A stretch of DNA of 64,000 nucleotides from Marinobacter salarius (GCA_000831005.1 CP007152.1:4340001-4404000), one strand, 5' to 3'; positions 28,370-40,774 are shown, counted from the first letter of the stretch. The notes: a model not told the origin generated them from the letters alone. Made by a program: numbers and translations.

Positions 28370-29351
28370 GTTGCTCCCGGGCCCACAGGAAACTGCCGTT
28401 TTGGGAATCTCTCATAACCATCGGGCTGCGGAGATTGGTGCGAACCAGTGTGGCGATATCCTCAACGCGGTCAGACGCGGCAATACTCTGTTCTGGCAGA
28501 AATTCCCCCACTCCGCTGACTGGCGTTGACAGTACCGGGCAACCCGCCATCAGCGCTTCCACCATGATATAAGGAAAACCTTCGCGGCTGGAGCTGATGA
28601 TGCAGGCGGTGGCGGCTTGGAGCCAGGGCTTCATATGGAGCTCATGGCCTGGAAGCAGTACGTGGTCTGAGACGTCCAGCTCCTGAATCAGGGTACCTAG
28701 TTGAGCACGCTGGCTACCATCACCCAGGATAACCAGACTGCCACCGCAGTCGGCCCTGGCCCAGGCGCGAATCAGCCGGTCGAACTGTTTGACTGGTTCC
28801 AGACGGCCTGCGGCTAACAGGAGAGGGCGATCTGCAGGAATTTCGAAGGTCGGGGCCTCCGTCTTTTCTTCGCCGGAGGTGTCCACAGGCGGTAAGCCAT
28901 TGTGGATCAGCCGAGCATTGGCGTGGGCAATGGTGTCGGTAATATCACGGCTGACACCAATCACGCCATCCAGCCGCTCAAACCCCTTATGGGAGCGCTT
29001 GGTGCCATGAAGCGTGCCCACTGTTGCACTGTTCAGATGACGGGCTGAACTGATCAGGTTTGCGGCCTTGTTACCCTGGGCATGAACGATGTCCGGGTGG
29101 ATGGAGCGAAGCAGTCGCCGCAGGCGGTAGTGCAGCCATGGGTTGCGTCGGCCGAGCTGAACGGGCAGTGGATGGAAACAAACCGGCGAGGCGAAGCGTT
29201 CGCTGTAGTGGCTGTGTGCCAGAACGTGAACGGTGTGGCCTCTTGTCGAGAGGGCGTTCGCGAGGTCGGCTGTGTGCGTTTCCATACCGCCCCAGCCCGT
29301 GCCGGGCGTGGCGATAATCAGCGCGATTGTCAGCGGGCCTTGCGCATTCAT
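28293..29351 (-). CDS. Glycosyltransferase family 4 (GT-B)
   Basis: 352 residues. N-terminal donor-side glycine loop TGWGGMETHTADLANAL; C-terminal LLAAGRLEPVKQFDRLI and the EX7E region SREGFPYIMVEALMAGCPV. Uses a nucleotide sugar to extend LPS core or a surface glycan in the cytoplasm. The start codon overlaps the stop of the preceding glycosyltransferase (ATGA), one operon. Confidence 0.88.
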   Translation of the reverse strand: MNAQGPLTIALIIATPGTGWGGMETHTADLANALSTRGHTVHVLAHSHYSERFASPVCFHPLPVQLGRRNPWLHYRLRRLLRSIHPDIVHAQGNKAANLISSARHLNSATVGTLHGTKRSHKGFERLDGVIGVSRDITDTIAHANARLIHNGLPPVDTSGEEKTEAPTFEIPADRPLLLAAGRLEPVKQFDRLIRAWARADCGGSLVILGDGSQRAQLGTLIQELDVSDHVLLPGHELHMKPWLQAATACIISSSREGFPYIMVEALMAGCPVLSTPVSGVGEFLPEQSIAASDRVEDIATLVRTNLRSPMVMRDSQNGSFLWAREQLSLEAMVSKTEAFYRDLLASMSTAR

Positions 29352-30462
29352 TGGTGCGCAGGCCTCCGCGCAAGAAGGTTCTCATAGACCTTCAGCGTGG
29401 TTTCGGTCTGTGCTTCCAGTTGGAATCGCCACGGTATCTCTATCTCAGGTCGGGGATTGTCGAGGAGGGCGAGCGCGGTCTGGGCAAACGCTTCTATATT
29501 GTCTGGCGGTACCAGTCCGTCGGAGAAACAGGCGCGCAGTGTTTCGGCTGCGCCACCTCGGTCAAAGGCGGCCACCGGTGTGCCGGAGGCCAGGGCTTCG
29601 GTAACGGTGCGGCCGAAAGGTTCTGGTTTCGTGGACATGTGGCAGACCACGTCCGCCAGAAGGTAGAGGGTGGTCATATCGTTGCGCTGGCCGAGGAAGC
29701 TCACCTTGTCGGTCAGGTTCAGGCGGGCACGTTCCTTTTCCAGCTCTTCCAGAAACTGCTCCTTGCCAGGTTCAGCGCCGCCGACAATGATGCCGTGGCA
29801 GTCCGGTCGTTTTTGCACCAGCTGCGCCATCATGGCCAGAAAGTCCAGTTGGCCTTTCCAGCGGGAAATGCGCCCGGGCATCATGATGATCTTTTTCTGG
29901 GCCAATTGTGGGTACTGTCGGAACCAGCGGTCCAGCCATTGTGGGCTGAGCTCCCGTTGTCGAAAAGCACTCACGTCCACGCCCCGTTGGATGACGGTCA
30001 GTTTTTCTTCCGGCACCGGGTATTTGTTCAGCACATAATCCCGAACACAACCGGACACGGCGATGATGTGATCAGCCGGGTCATGATGGCGCTGTAGGGG
30101 GTCACGGAATACATGCCGTGAAAGGTTGAGACAACGGCCGGGCGCTGGTTGGCTGGAATGGTCTTCAGAGCCAGGAAGATGATCCAGGCGGGCATACGGG
30201 AGCGCACGTGCACGATGTCCGGTTTCAGCTCCAGCAGCAGCTTGCGCATGGGGAGGATTTGCCCGAACGACGCCGGGTTCTTCCGGTGTATTGGCATGAA
30301 AATGTGTTCCGAGCCTTGCCCACGAAGCTGCTCCGCCATGGGCCCGCCTTTCGAAACCACATAGGACTCGTGCCCACGTTTCACCAGGTCGGCGGCGAAC
30401 TCCACGGTGCCTCGTTCCACCCCGCCACTGTATAGCGCGGGTAACGCCTGCAGAATCCTCAA
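29348..30462 (-). pseudogene. Glycosyltransferase family 4, single frameshift
   Basis: N-terminal part from ATG 30462 (RILQALPALYSGGVERGTVE; VVSTFHGMYSVTPYSAIMTR), then one missing base near 30077 and the C-terminal frame VSGCVRDYVLNKYPVPEEKL, MPGRISRWKGQLDFLAMMAQ and STKPEPFGRTVTEALASGTP. Together about 371 residues, the usual GT4 length. The lost base is in a CCGG(G)C run. Probably an active LPS core transferase if the lesion is a read error. Confidence 0.82.
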
Positions 30463-31406
30463 CGTTTGCCTCCCCTTAAAAAGTGTTCAATCAGCCACCT
30501 TGCGGCCCTATCAGCCTCCCAAAGCTCCTGCGATCCGCGCAATTTTCCAGCCATAACCGAGGCATGGTCACTCCAGTGCGCGACGTACCCTTTCTCTACC
30601 AGGCTGGCCATGCCCCGGGCGACCCGGCTGTTATTCTTGGGCGCGAGCTCAAACAGACCCGTAGGCACGCCGGAGGTGGCAGCTTCGCAGGCCATGGAGG
30701 CGCTGTCTGGTGTGACCCACACCGCGCGGGAGGCGGCGAGTTGATGGGGAAGCCAGCTGGCGTGCGTTCGCCTGGGATCCACGACCGTGACCTTCGGGCC
30801 TGCCAGGTCGTTCAGTCGCATCAACAGGTTTTCGGGCGTACGGCGAGAGCCGCTGATCGTCCAGCGCCATTCCGGGTAGCGACCCATTAGCTGGGATAAC
30901 TGTCCGAGAATAACGTCGTCCTCCCAGTCGAAATGGGGTGAGGGGCCGCCAATGAGAACAAGGCCTTCGGGTTTGTCGGTAATTCTGGCCAGGGGCGTGA
31001 TCGCGTTTATGACACCTTCGGTGGCAAGGACATGTCTGGCTGGGGCGACCTTATCGTGTTCCGGGATGATGGCCGCGTCGATCCAGTTAAGGGGGAAGCC
31101 CGGTTTCATTAAAACCACCGTTTTTACCTTCCGGAGCCGGCGCAGGGATAGCAACAGGCGATGGGTACCGCTGCCGGCTGCGATAATCAGGTTTGGCGTT
31201 CCCAGGGTTTTATCCATGGCTGGGGCAACTCCAAGCAGCGCCCGCCACAAGGGCATGGGTGCTTCGGTCGCATCAATCTCACTCACGCTGGCGCCAGCCA
31301 GCACCCGAAGCCGGTTGCCCAACCCTTTCAACTGGTTGCGATGGCCGGGCTTGTTATCGGTCAGTAGCCAGACAACCGGGGCGGGTGAACCCGTGTGGGA
31401 GCGCAT
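30459..31406 (-). CDS. ELM1/GtrOC1-family putative glycosyltransferase
   Basis: 315 residues: WLLTDNKPGHRNQLKGLGN at the start, PNLIIAAGSGTHR, LIGGPSPHFDWED and VTPDSASMACEAATSGVPTG are the marks of the mitochondrial-fission-ELM1-like bacterial family, often found in LPS clusters. GT-B-like fold; function unproven. Overlaps the next gene by four bases (ATGA) and abuts the lpxL-type gene. Confidence 0.8.
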   Translation of the reverse strand: MRSHTGSPAPVVWLLTDNKPGHRNQLKGLGNRLRVLAGASVSEIDATEAPMPLWRALLGVAPAMDKTLGTPNLIIAAGSGTHRLLLSLRRLRKVKTVVLMKPGFPLNWIDAAIIPEHDKVAPARHVLATEGVINAITPLARITDKPEGLVLIGGPSPHFDWEDDVILGQLSQLMGRYPEWRWTISGSRRTPENLLMRLNDLAGPKVTVVDPRRTHASWLPHQLAASRAVWVTPDSASMACEAATSGVPTGLFELAPKNNSRVARGMASLVEKGYVAHWSDHASVMAGKLRGSQELWEADRAARWLIEHFLRGGKR

Positions 31407-32357
31407 TCAGTTTGCGTCCTTGCTGTACAGGTTAGGATCTTCCCTGGAAGGACGGGTCTTGAAGCGGCGATGCATCCAGAGGTACTGGTCCGGGTGTTTG
31501 CGGATTTCGTTTTCGATGGTCTTGTTCACCAAGGTGGCGTCCGCCATGTCGTCTCCGGAAGGAAAGTTCTCCAGTGGAGGATGGAAGTAGATATCGTACC
31601 CTGGAGCGTGTTCCCGTCGGAAATGGCTGAACGGCACCACGGCACAGCCGCTACGGTCGGCAATGCGTGAGGTGGCGGTGATGGACCCCGCAGGCACGCC
31701 GAAAAATGGGGCAAAAACGATGCCTTTGCGGCCGTAGTCCTGATCCGTGGCGTACCAGACGATACGGTTGTTTTTGAGCTGTTTGAGCAGGCCGCGCAGG
31801 TTCCGGCTGTCCAGTGCCACCCCATAACGACACTCCCTTGCGCGGGTCATCACCGCGTTCATCAATGGGTTGTTATGGTCGCGCTGCATCACGTCGGCCT
31901 CAATGTATTCGGTGACCAGGGCGCCCCCCAAATCAAGGGTGCTGTAGTGACCGCCCAGCAACAGGATGCCCTTGCCTCTGGCAAGGGCAGCGTCGACATG
32001 TTCAAGGCCGTGGACATGGGTAATGGGCATGAAGCTGGTGGGATTGCGGAACCAGGCCAACCCAAGCTCCATGACACCGATGCCGTTGGCGCGGAAAGAC
32101 GCCTCCACCAGTGCCTGCTTGTCCGTTTCAGATAACTCCGGAAAGCAAAGGCGTATGTTCACCTCGGTGATATGCTTGCGACGGTGGGCAATGCGATAGG
32201 CTATGTCACCAACCCGTTTGCCCAGCCACCATTGTAACTTCAGTGGCAATTGGGCACCCAGCCACATGGCGGCGACCCCGATCCAGGTTGGCCACCAGCG
32301 CGGATGAAGGTAGCTGGTATAGCGGGTGTCGCGAGTTCTCTGTTTAGCGGTCTTCAC
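31407..32357 (-). CDS. Lauroyl/myristoyl acyltransferase (LpxL family)
   Basis: 316 residues. Membrane-near segment WIGVAAMWLGAQLPLKLQWW, then NIRLCFPELSETDKQALVEA, the catalytic H-X4-D in LLGGHYSTLDLGGAL, and TDQDYGRKGIVFAPFFGVPA, all typical of LpxL. It adds the secondary acyl chain to Kdo2-lipid IVA at the cytoplasmic face of the inner membrane. Divergent to waaA, which makes its Kdo-bearing substrate. Confidence 0.9.
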   Translation of the reverse strand: MKTAKQRTRDTRYTSYLHPRWWPTWIGVAAMWLGAQLPLKLQWWLGKRVGDIAYRIAHRRKHITEVNIRLCFPELSETDKQALVEASFRANGIGVMELGLAWFRNPTSFMPITHVHGLEHVDAALARGKGILLLGGHYSTLDLGGALVTEYIEADVMQRDHNNPLMNAVMTRARECRYGVALDSRNLRGLLKQLKNNRIVWYATDQDYGRKGIVFAPFFGVPAGSITATSRIADRSGCAVVPFSHFRREHAPGYDIYFHPPLENFPSGDDMADATLVNKTIENEIRKHPDQYLWMHRRFKTRPSREDPNLYSKDAN

Positions 32358-32529
32358 TCGTGTCAGTCCCTGATGATTTTTAACGGTAAGAACCGGAGTT
32401 TAGCAGGGCCATTATCTCCGGCTAAAGCCGCAATATCCGCAAGTTGCGGAAAATCATGAATTCCAGGTCGCAGACGCCGGCCACCGCTTTATGTAGAATG
32501 ACCGCCGCATCGACCCGGCCGGAGTTACC

Positions 32530-33798
32530 ATGCTTCATTTTTTCTACTCCCTTTTTTTCCGCATCGCGCTGCCGTTTGTGTTGCTGCGGTTGTGGTGGAT
32601 CGGGCGTACCAATCCTGAAGCGTTCGTGCGCTGGCAGGAGCGCCTGGGGTACGTGGAGGCCTTCGATGAGCCGGTCATATGGGTTCATGCCGTATCGGTG
32701 GGTGAAACCATTGCCGCAGCCCCCCTGGTGAAAGCCTTGCTGAGGCGTAATCCTGATATCCCCATATTGATGACCGCGATGACACCGACCGGCTCGGCCC
32801 GAGCCAGGGCTTTGTTCGGTGACCGGGTCCACTATGCTTTCTCACCTTATGACACACCCGGTGCGGTGCGCCGTTTTGTTGGCCGCGTAAGGCCCCGGGC
32901 GCTTGTGATTATGGAAACTGAGCTTTGGCCCAATATGATTGCTCTTAGCCGCCAACGCGAGGTGCCCATTTTTCTCATTAATGCGCGCCTTTCCAGCCGT
33001 TCCGCGCGGGGATATGAGCGGGTGGCGTCACTGGTTCGCCCGCTGCTCCGCAGTATTAGCTGGATAGCCGCGCAAGCAGAGGAAGACGCTGGCCGGTTCC
33101 TGCGTATTGGGGCCACGCCGGAGTCGGTGTCGGTGACCGGCAGTATCAAGTTTGATGTTGAGGTCTCGGACGAAGTGCGCGCCGAATCTTCGGGGCTGAG
33201 GGCGGCGCTGGGCGCTGACCGTCCGGTTTGGATCGCAGCCAGTACCCACGACGGTGAGGATCGCCAGATATTGGAAGCTCACCAACAAATCCTCGAGCAT
33301 TTCCCGAACGCATTGCTGATGATTGTGCCGCGGCATCCAGAGCGTTTTGATGATGTGGCCAGGCTCATTGACGCCATGGGGCTCTCTCTTGTCCGTCGGT
33401 CCCAGTCAGGAAGTGACGGGGGCGGAAAGGTGGGGAGCGAGGTGTATCTTGGTGACACTATGGGTGAATTGTTAATGCTGTACGGCGCCTCCGATGTGGC
33501 CTTTGTGGGCGGTTCGCTGATTGAGCGCGGCGGCCACAACCCGCTGGAGCCAGCCGCTTGGGGAATACCTGTTGTTTCCGGGCCGCACATATTCAATTTC
33601 GAAACCATTTACGACCGCCTTGATTCAGGGCAGGGGCTGTTTATTACGGATTCGGCGGAGTCTCTTGCCCAGTGCGTCGTTCATCTCTTTTCGGATAAAT
33701 CTTCTGCTCAAAAGGCGGGGCACAACGCGCTGGCGGTTGTGAATGCCAACCGTGGTGCGCTCGAAAAAGTGGTCGATGGGATTGTTAAGCGGGTCTAA
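32530..33798 (+). CDS. waaA: 3-deoxy-D-manno-octulosonic acid (Kdo) transferase
   Basis: 422 residues. N-terminal membrane helix (LFFRIALPFVLLRLWWIG), WVHAVSVGETIAAAPLVKAL, METELWPN, GSIKFDV and GGSLIERGGHNPLEPAAWG are the GT30 signatures. Transfers Kdo from CMP-Kdo to lipid IVA. Start ATG at 32530. Ends before a hairpin at 33824. Confidence 0.96.
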   Translation: MLHFFYSLFFRIALPFVLLRLWWIGRTNPEAFVRWQERLGYVEAFDEPVIWVHAVSVGETIAAAPLVKALLRRNPDIPILMTAMTPTGSARARALFGDRVHYAFSPYDTPGAVRRFVGRVRPRALVIMETELWPNMIALSRQREVPIFLINARLSSRSARGYERVASLVRPLLRSISWIAAQAEEDAGRFLRIGATPESVSVTGSIKFDVEVSDEVRAESSGLRAALGADRPVWIAASTHDGEDRQILEAHQQILEHFPNALLMIVPRHPERFDDVARLIDAMGLSLVRRSQSGSDGGGKVGSEVYLGDTMGELLMLYGASDVAFVGGSLIERGGHNPLEPAAWGIPVVSGPHIFNFETIYDRLDSGQGLFITDSAESLAQCVVHLFSDKSSAQKAGHNALAVVNANRGALEKVVDGIVKRV

Positions 33799-33823
33799 GG
33801 TGTGATGCCGGCGTTTTGTTATT

Positions 33824-33846
33824 GGCCGGGGCATGGTGCCCCGGCC
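33824..33846. terminator. Hairpin between convergent waaA and tolC
   Basis: Perfect 10-bp stem GGCCGGGGCA - TGG - TGCCCCGGCC. The following T-run is short (TGGTTT), so it is a weak or bidirectional terminator. Confidence 0.5.
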
Positions 33847-33860
33847 TGGTTTGCATCAGT

Positions 33861-35263
33861 TTACTGAGAGGGGTTGTCGATGGTTTCCTGTTCGTTAGCC
33901 ATGGCTTCAATCCCCGGCGCTGATGCGCTCAGCCAATTGTTCAGGTCAACCAGATCCTGAGGGCTTAGGGTGCCAGCTGCCTGTTTCAGGTTCAGGGTGT
34001 TAATCACGTAGTCGTAACGGGCATTGGCGAAGTCACGCAGTGCCACGTAATAGTTCCGTTCCGCATCCAGCACTTCCACGATGTTCCGTGTACCCACTTC
34101 GTAACCGGCACGGGTGGCATCCAATGCACTGCGGCGGGAAATGATGGTCTGTTCAAGTGCATTGGCGGCCTCAATGTTGTTGTCAATGGTCAGGAACAGG
34201 CTGCGCGTGTTTACACGTACATCGCGGCGCGCTGTATTCAGGTCATGTTCGGCAGCCGTCACCAGCGAGCGCTGTTGACGCACGCTAGCTTCGTTCCTCC
34301 TCCTGTATATAGAGGAATATTGAGGGACAGGCCAATGACGCCCTCAGTGCCTTCTTGCGTTGTTGATAAGGCGTTGTCGAGACGAGTTTCACGATAGGAG
34401 GCGGTAAGCTCAAGCGTTGGCAAATGGCCTGACTTGGCCGCTTTCAGGTCGGACTGACTTGCGTTAAGCTGGAAAAGGGTCGTTTGAAGAGACCAGTTGT
34501 TTTTGAGGGCTCTTGACTCCCAGGATGCTGGGTTTGCCGGTTCAGGGCGCCTAAGAGGGAAGTTCTGCCGAAGGTTTTCCAGAGCGGTAGGGTAATCGCC
34601 GGTTAGTCGCGCCAGTTGTTCTTTTGCAATGTTCAGTTGATTTTCAGCAGCGATGCGTTGGCTTCTGGCATCGTCATAGCTGGCCCGCGCTTCGTATACT
34701 TCGGTTATGGCGATAAGGCCCACTTCAAAGCGTTCCTGGGCCTGATCATATTGGCGCTGAATGGCAGCTTCAGTTGCTCTCGCGGTGGTAACTGTATCCT
34801 GAGCCCGCAAAACATTGAAATAGGCGGTTGCTGCATCGAGAATCAGTTGTTGTTGGGACAGGTTGTATTGGGCTTCAGCAGCCTTTGTTTGGAATTGGCT
34901 GGCTTCGTATGTAAACCAGTCGCTGGCCTGGAATATAGGTTGGCTCAACTCAACGCCGTAACGATAAGCCTTGTAGCTGTCACCCGAAAAAAACTGTCGC
35001 GCCAACTCATCGTTCCCTGAGCCGCTGAATGCGTTATGGGGCTCAAAATCTGTGTGGTTTACTGACCCTGTTGCCGTGATTTGCGGCAGCAGGGAGCTTT
35101 TACTGACGTCAACGGCAGCTTGCTGCGCCTGGAACTGAGCCTGAGCCGATGCAATGCCGGAATCATAGGAGAGTGCTTTCTCGTACGTCTCAACCAGATC
35201 CATGGATAGTGCAGGCTGGGCTGCGAGCAGTCCAATCAGCCCGGAAAGCAGTCGTTTCTTCAT
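33861..35263 (-). pseudogene. tolC: TolC-family outer membrane protein, single frameshift
   Basis: From ATG 35263 (AGGAGA site): signal peptide MKKRLLSGLIGLLAAQPALS, then DLVETYEKALSYDSGIASAQ and repeated coiled helices. The frame stops at 34259; one missing base near 34285 (after PLYTGGGTK) restores VRQQRSLVTAAEHDL and the C-terminal half TRNIVEVLDAERNYYVALRD to 33861, about 467 residues. Trimeric exit duct for multidrug and type I export. The gene is normally important, so a read error is plausible. Confidence 0.85.
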
Positions 35264-35430
35264 GATGTCTCCTGTTAGTGAATCACCCGGCGTGTTGGAA
35301 TACCTGGCCACATATGTTCAGATAACCATTGAGCGTTTCAGGCTCGCCATTATGGACAATAATCGGCCTGAGCTCTACACTTGCAGTCGGCACTGATTGT
35401 AAGTGTCAATTACATTGATTTCGCGTCTTG

Positions 35431-35522
35431 ACGGGGTGCTGGCGTCAGAACATCTGACCGCCGGCTGAGATTGCCATGCAGAACCCGCAACCTGATCCGG
35501 ATAATACCGGCGTAGGGATTTG
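35431..35522 (+). ncRNA. TPP riboswitch (Thi box)
   Basis: Hallmark pieces in order: GGGGTGC at 35433, CTGAGAT near 35465, and AACCTGATCCGGATAATACC then GGCGTAGGGA at 35489-35518. These form the pyrimidine- and pyrophosphate-sensing helices of thiamine pyrophosphate riboswitches. It lies about 90 bases before the thiC start and should lower thiC expression when TPP is plentiful. Confidence 0.95.
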
Positions 35523-35592
35523 AGACAATATGCTGCAACGACACAGAACCGTTCTGTGATCACTGCCCGTCATGCGCGACCCGTATACCTAA

Positions 35593-37488
<1,896 letters not shown>

Positions 37489-37752
37489 CCTTTTGTAAGA
37501 CTGCTTGGTTCGGAGTGTGAGCCAGGGTGGTGGCCCCGTTCAGAAAACGACTCGAGACGTCCCTGTGCGTCTCGGGCTCCGCCATCCCTGGCGGAGCTCA
37601 AGCGCCCCAGGGACGGGCTTGAGCGTGTTTTGGAAAAGGGGTTCCCAATAGCTGCCTCCCCGTGATTTAAGGCTGGGGCCCAAGCTTGCAGTAGCCCTGT
37701 AAATCCGGCTATCGTTCAGAATCGTTCTCAAAAACGGATCTGAACTCTTGTA

Positions 37753-38370
37753 ATGACCGAACCGTTCCAGTTTAAAGACCGCGATGTAAAAATCGAAAAA
37801 CGCGAAACCGTGTTCCATGGCTTCTTCCGCATGGACAAGCTCTGGCTGACGCACCCGCGCTTTGACGGCGGGCAAATGCCAACATTCACCCGCGAACTCT
37901 TCATCCGCGGCGACGCCACCTGCGTATTACCTTACGATCCCGATCGTGACGAAGTTGTTCTTCTCGAACAATTCCGCCTCGGCGCTTTAGGTCGGAAGCA
38001 GTCTCCCTGGTTACTGGAACTCGTGGCTGGCATGAACGAGGAGGGTGAGTCGCCCGAAGATGTTGCCCAGCGAGAAGGCCAGGAAGAAGCCGGCCTGACG
38101 TTCAAACCGCTGGACAAAATCTGCGACTATCTTGTGTCTCCCGGCGGGAGCACAGAGCTGATCCACCTATACTGCGGTCGCATCAGCACCAAATCCGCCG
38201 GCGGTTTGTTTGGCATGGAGCATGAACACGAAGATATCCGTGCTCATGTATTCAGCGCCGACGAAGCCATCGCAATGATTTATGATGGACGTATCAATAA
38301 CGCTGCCGCGATCATCGCGCTGCAGTGGTTGCAGTTGAATCGCCCGCGTTTGCGGGAAGGTTGGAGCTGA
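37753..38370 (+). CDS. nudF: ADP-ribose pyrophosphatase (Nudix)
   Basis: 205 residues. Nudix box: G-x5-E-x7-REGQEEAGL from about residue 96; LVSPGGSTELIHLYCGRI is typical of NudF. Hydrolyses ADP-ribose to AMP and ribose-5-phosphate. First gene of the conserved nudF-yqiB-cpdA set. Confidence 0.93.
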   Translation: MTEPFQFKDRDVKIEKRETVFHGFFRMDKLWLTHPRFDGGQMPTFTRELFIRGDATCVLPYDPDRDEVVLLEQFRLGALGRKQSPWLLELVAGMNEEGESPEDVAQREGQEEAGLTFKPLDKICDYLVSPGGSTELIHLYCGRISTKSAGGLFGMEHEHEDIRAHVFSADEAIAMIYDGRINNAAAIIALQWLQLNRPRLREGWS

Positions 38371-38371
38371 T

Positions 38372-38856
38372 ATGACAGAGTGGGTAATGAAACCCCGGCG
38401 TTATGTACCGGATCTAAGACGTTTCGGCGCGCTGTGTGATGGTAATTACATGCGGCTTCACCGCCTGCGGAGCTTGAAGCCAAGGGCCGCCCCATTTGTG
38501 AATTCGAGCTTCATCGTGAGGACCAGTACCTGGGCCGTGTTCGCATCGAAGTGCTGCAAACCACAAAGTTTACGGAAACCCTGCTGCTTGAACAGGTGCA
38601 CAACTCCGGGCGCTGGCTGAATAATCCCCAGTTGACGGTTCGGGTCTATCACGATGCAACTATGGCCGAGGTTATCAGTTGTTACCGCGATCGACAGATT
38701 GCGCCGGTGAACGACTACCCGAACCGCTTCATGCACCACCCTGACGAGAAAGTTCAGGTCAACAGTTTCCTGGCCGACTGGCTGGATTACTGCCTGCGTT
38801 TCGGCCACTTGCCGATGGAACATGCCGCCTGGTCCGCCGGAGAGGGCGTGGACTAA
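38372..38856 (+). pseudogene. yqiB: DUF1249 protein YqiB, single frameshift
   Basis: ATG at 38372, one base after the nudF stop: YVPDLRRFGALCDGNYMRLH. One missing base near 38468 breaks it; the next frame continues ELEAKGRPICEFELHREDQY and VYHDATMAEVISCYRDRQIA to the stop at 38856, about 161 residues, the YqiB length. Function unknown. Conserved position in gammaproteobacteria. Confidence 0.82.
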
Positions 38857-39051
38857 GGTTGTATGTCTGCTCTGCATCCAATGGCATAGAGTGCTCGTAG
38901 ACTGTGCGAGAGTTGTCAAAACCGGCAGTTGCCTGGGAAAGCCTGAGCAGAATGTGATGAATATTCTGGATGCAGGCGGAAAAACTCAATAACCTGCCAG
39001 TAGGTCTGCTTCACCGGTGTGTGTTGCGCAAACGCAAGAACCACGAGTGCC

Positions 39052-39858
39052 ATGACAGAGAACGACAACCAGCGTGCCCTCCGGGTGCTACAACTGACTG
39101 ACCCGCACCTGATGGCCGATCCGGCGGGTGGGCTGCTGGGTGTCAATACGAGGGACAGCCTGGATGCCGTGATTGCTCAGGTTTTCCGGGACCATGGCCA
39201 GCCGGACCTTATCCTCGCCACGGGTGATATTGCCCAGGATGCAAGCGAAGAAGCCTACCGCCTGTTTGGCGACAAGTTGGAGGTCTTTCAGTGTGACACG
39301 GCCTGGATGGCCGGCAATCATGACGATTCGCCACTGCTATCCCGTATCGCCGCCGAGCGAGGAGCCAATCAGCACCATATTATCCAGGGTGGGTGGCAGT
39401 TTGTGCTGCTGGACACCTCGGTTCCCGGGAAGGTGTTCGGTGAGCTTTCGGAGCCTGAGCTGGCGTTCCTGGAGAAGACCCTGAGTGAGAATCCCGACCT
39501 GCCAGCACTGGTCGCTCTTCACCACCATCCGGTTGAAATCGATACCCGCTGGATGTCACCGATCGGGCTTCGCAATCGTGACGCGTTCTGGCAGGTGATC
39601 GATCGTTTCCCGCAGGTAAAAATCGTCCTCTGGGGCCATATTCATCAGGAACTGGATCAAACCCGCAAGAGTGCGCGCCTGCTGGCGACGCCGTCGACCT
39701 GCATACAGTTTACAGCCGGCTCCGTGGAGTTTTCGGTGGAGGATAAGGCGCCGGGCTATCGGTGGTTCGAATTGCAGCCGTCGGGTGAGTTTTCCACCGA
39801 AGTCAGTCGCGCGACCGATTTCGTGTTCGAACTGGATAGCAACAGCACCGGATACTAG
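39052..39858 (+). CDS. cpdA: 3',5'-cyclic AMP phosphodiesterase
   Basis: 268 residues from ATG 39052. Metallophosphatase motifs in order: QLTDPHL, ATGDIAQD, AGNHDD, ALHHHP and WGHIHQE, binding two metals. Hydrolyses cAMP to AMP. The usual following genes yqiA and parE are missing; a vgrG fragment follows instead. Confidence 0.93.
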   Translation: MTENDNQRALRVLQLTDPHLMADPAGGLLGVNTRDSLDAVIAQVFRDHGQPDLILATGDIAQDASEEAYRLFGDKLEVFQCDTAWMAGNHDDSPLLSRIAAERGANQHHIIQGGWQFVLLDTSVPGKVFGELSEPELAFLEKTLSENPDLPALVALHHHPVEIDTRWMSPIGLRNRDAFWQVIDRFPQVKIVLWGHIHQELDQTRKSARLLATPSTCIQFTAGSVEFSVEDKAPGYRWFELQPSGEFSTEVSRATDFVFELDSNSTGY

Positions 39859-39966
39859 CCGGTTACGGATCGGCAGGCAGCCTGTTAATGGTCGCCTTAT
39901 TGCGTATATAATTCAGGCTTCGCTCAGGACGAGCAAGAGATATTCACTTCTTCAAGGATCGAAGAC

Positions 39967-40173
39967 ATGCCCCAGGCAACCGGACTGCAGTTCACGGCCA
40001 CCCTTGGCCAACTCCCCAAAGACCTGTTCGTGGTCGCCCGTTTCGAGCTGACCGAGCACCTTTCCAGGCTGTGCCATTGCAAGCTGGAACTGGCCAGTAC
40101 CTCGCCCGATATTGCCCCCGAAGACGTGCTGGAACAGCCCGTGGAACTGGTGATGTGGCAGGATGGCGTTGGT
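39967..40173 (+). pseudogene. VgrG (type VI secretion spike), N-terminal fragment
   Basis: About 67 residues: LQFTATLGQLPKDLFVVARF, LSRLCHCKLELASTSPDIAP and EDVLEQPVELVMWQDG, the phage-baseplate-like start of VgrG. A real VgrG has 600 or more residues. It stops where a minus-strand GNAT gene begins, so everything after residue 67 was lost in a rearrangement. Confidence 0.75.
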
Positions 40174-40599
40174 TGAACCGGTACGGCTCGATTTCCTTGA
40201 AGCCAAAAGCTTGGTACAACCGCAAGGCCTTATCAAGCTCACGAACGCTGTCGAGTCGCACTGAACCATAACCCATTTCCTTCGCCTGACAGAGCAAAGC
40301 TTCAGTCAGAGCTTTACCGATACCCATGCCATGGTAGTCTGGCAAAACATACATCCGCTTCATCTCAGCAACTCCGGGCTCGAACTCTCTGAGGCCGACA
40401 GCACCAACATGCACTCCCTCAAAAGAGCTCAGCAATAGCGCACCTTTGGGTGGACCGTACATTATTGGCAGCGATGCCAACTCACTGGAAAAGCCCTGAA
40501 ACTCCAAATCCAGCCCTAGAAATTCTGCATATGCACGAATCAACTACCACCCAAATCAAACTGTTCGGCGGTCTCAGCCACCTCAATACTTACGGACAT
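40174..40599 (-). pseudogene. GNAT acetyltransferase, frameshifted and 3'-truncated
   Basis: ATG at 40599 (AGGAGATAAGG upstream) reads SVSIEVAETAEQFDL; one base is lost near 40535 and the frame LIRAYAEFLGLDLEFQGFSS, MKRMYVLPDYHGMGIGKALT and ALRLYQAFGFKEIEPYRFN follows. The RxxGxG/A acetyl-CoA loop is DYHGMGIG. The natural end is replaced by antisense vgrG after about EPYRFN. Confidence 0.72.
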
Positions 40600-40774
40600 C
40601 CTTATCTCCTAACGCTGGCTTTTGCGACGGTTTTGTTAGTCACGCCACGGTTTGAGCATGACCTCTAACTGAATCATACAAGATGATGACTGAGAGCCAG
40701 GTGGCCGCTGGCGCGGCCCCAAAAAGACTATTGCTTATTGATCCCAAGAAGGATCATATGGGTTATGCGCTTCT

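Noticed and set aside
40600-40720. Possible integron attC between GNAT and higA
   Set aside because: GTTAG/CTAAC arms exist but in reverse order to real attC sites and with poor core matches.
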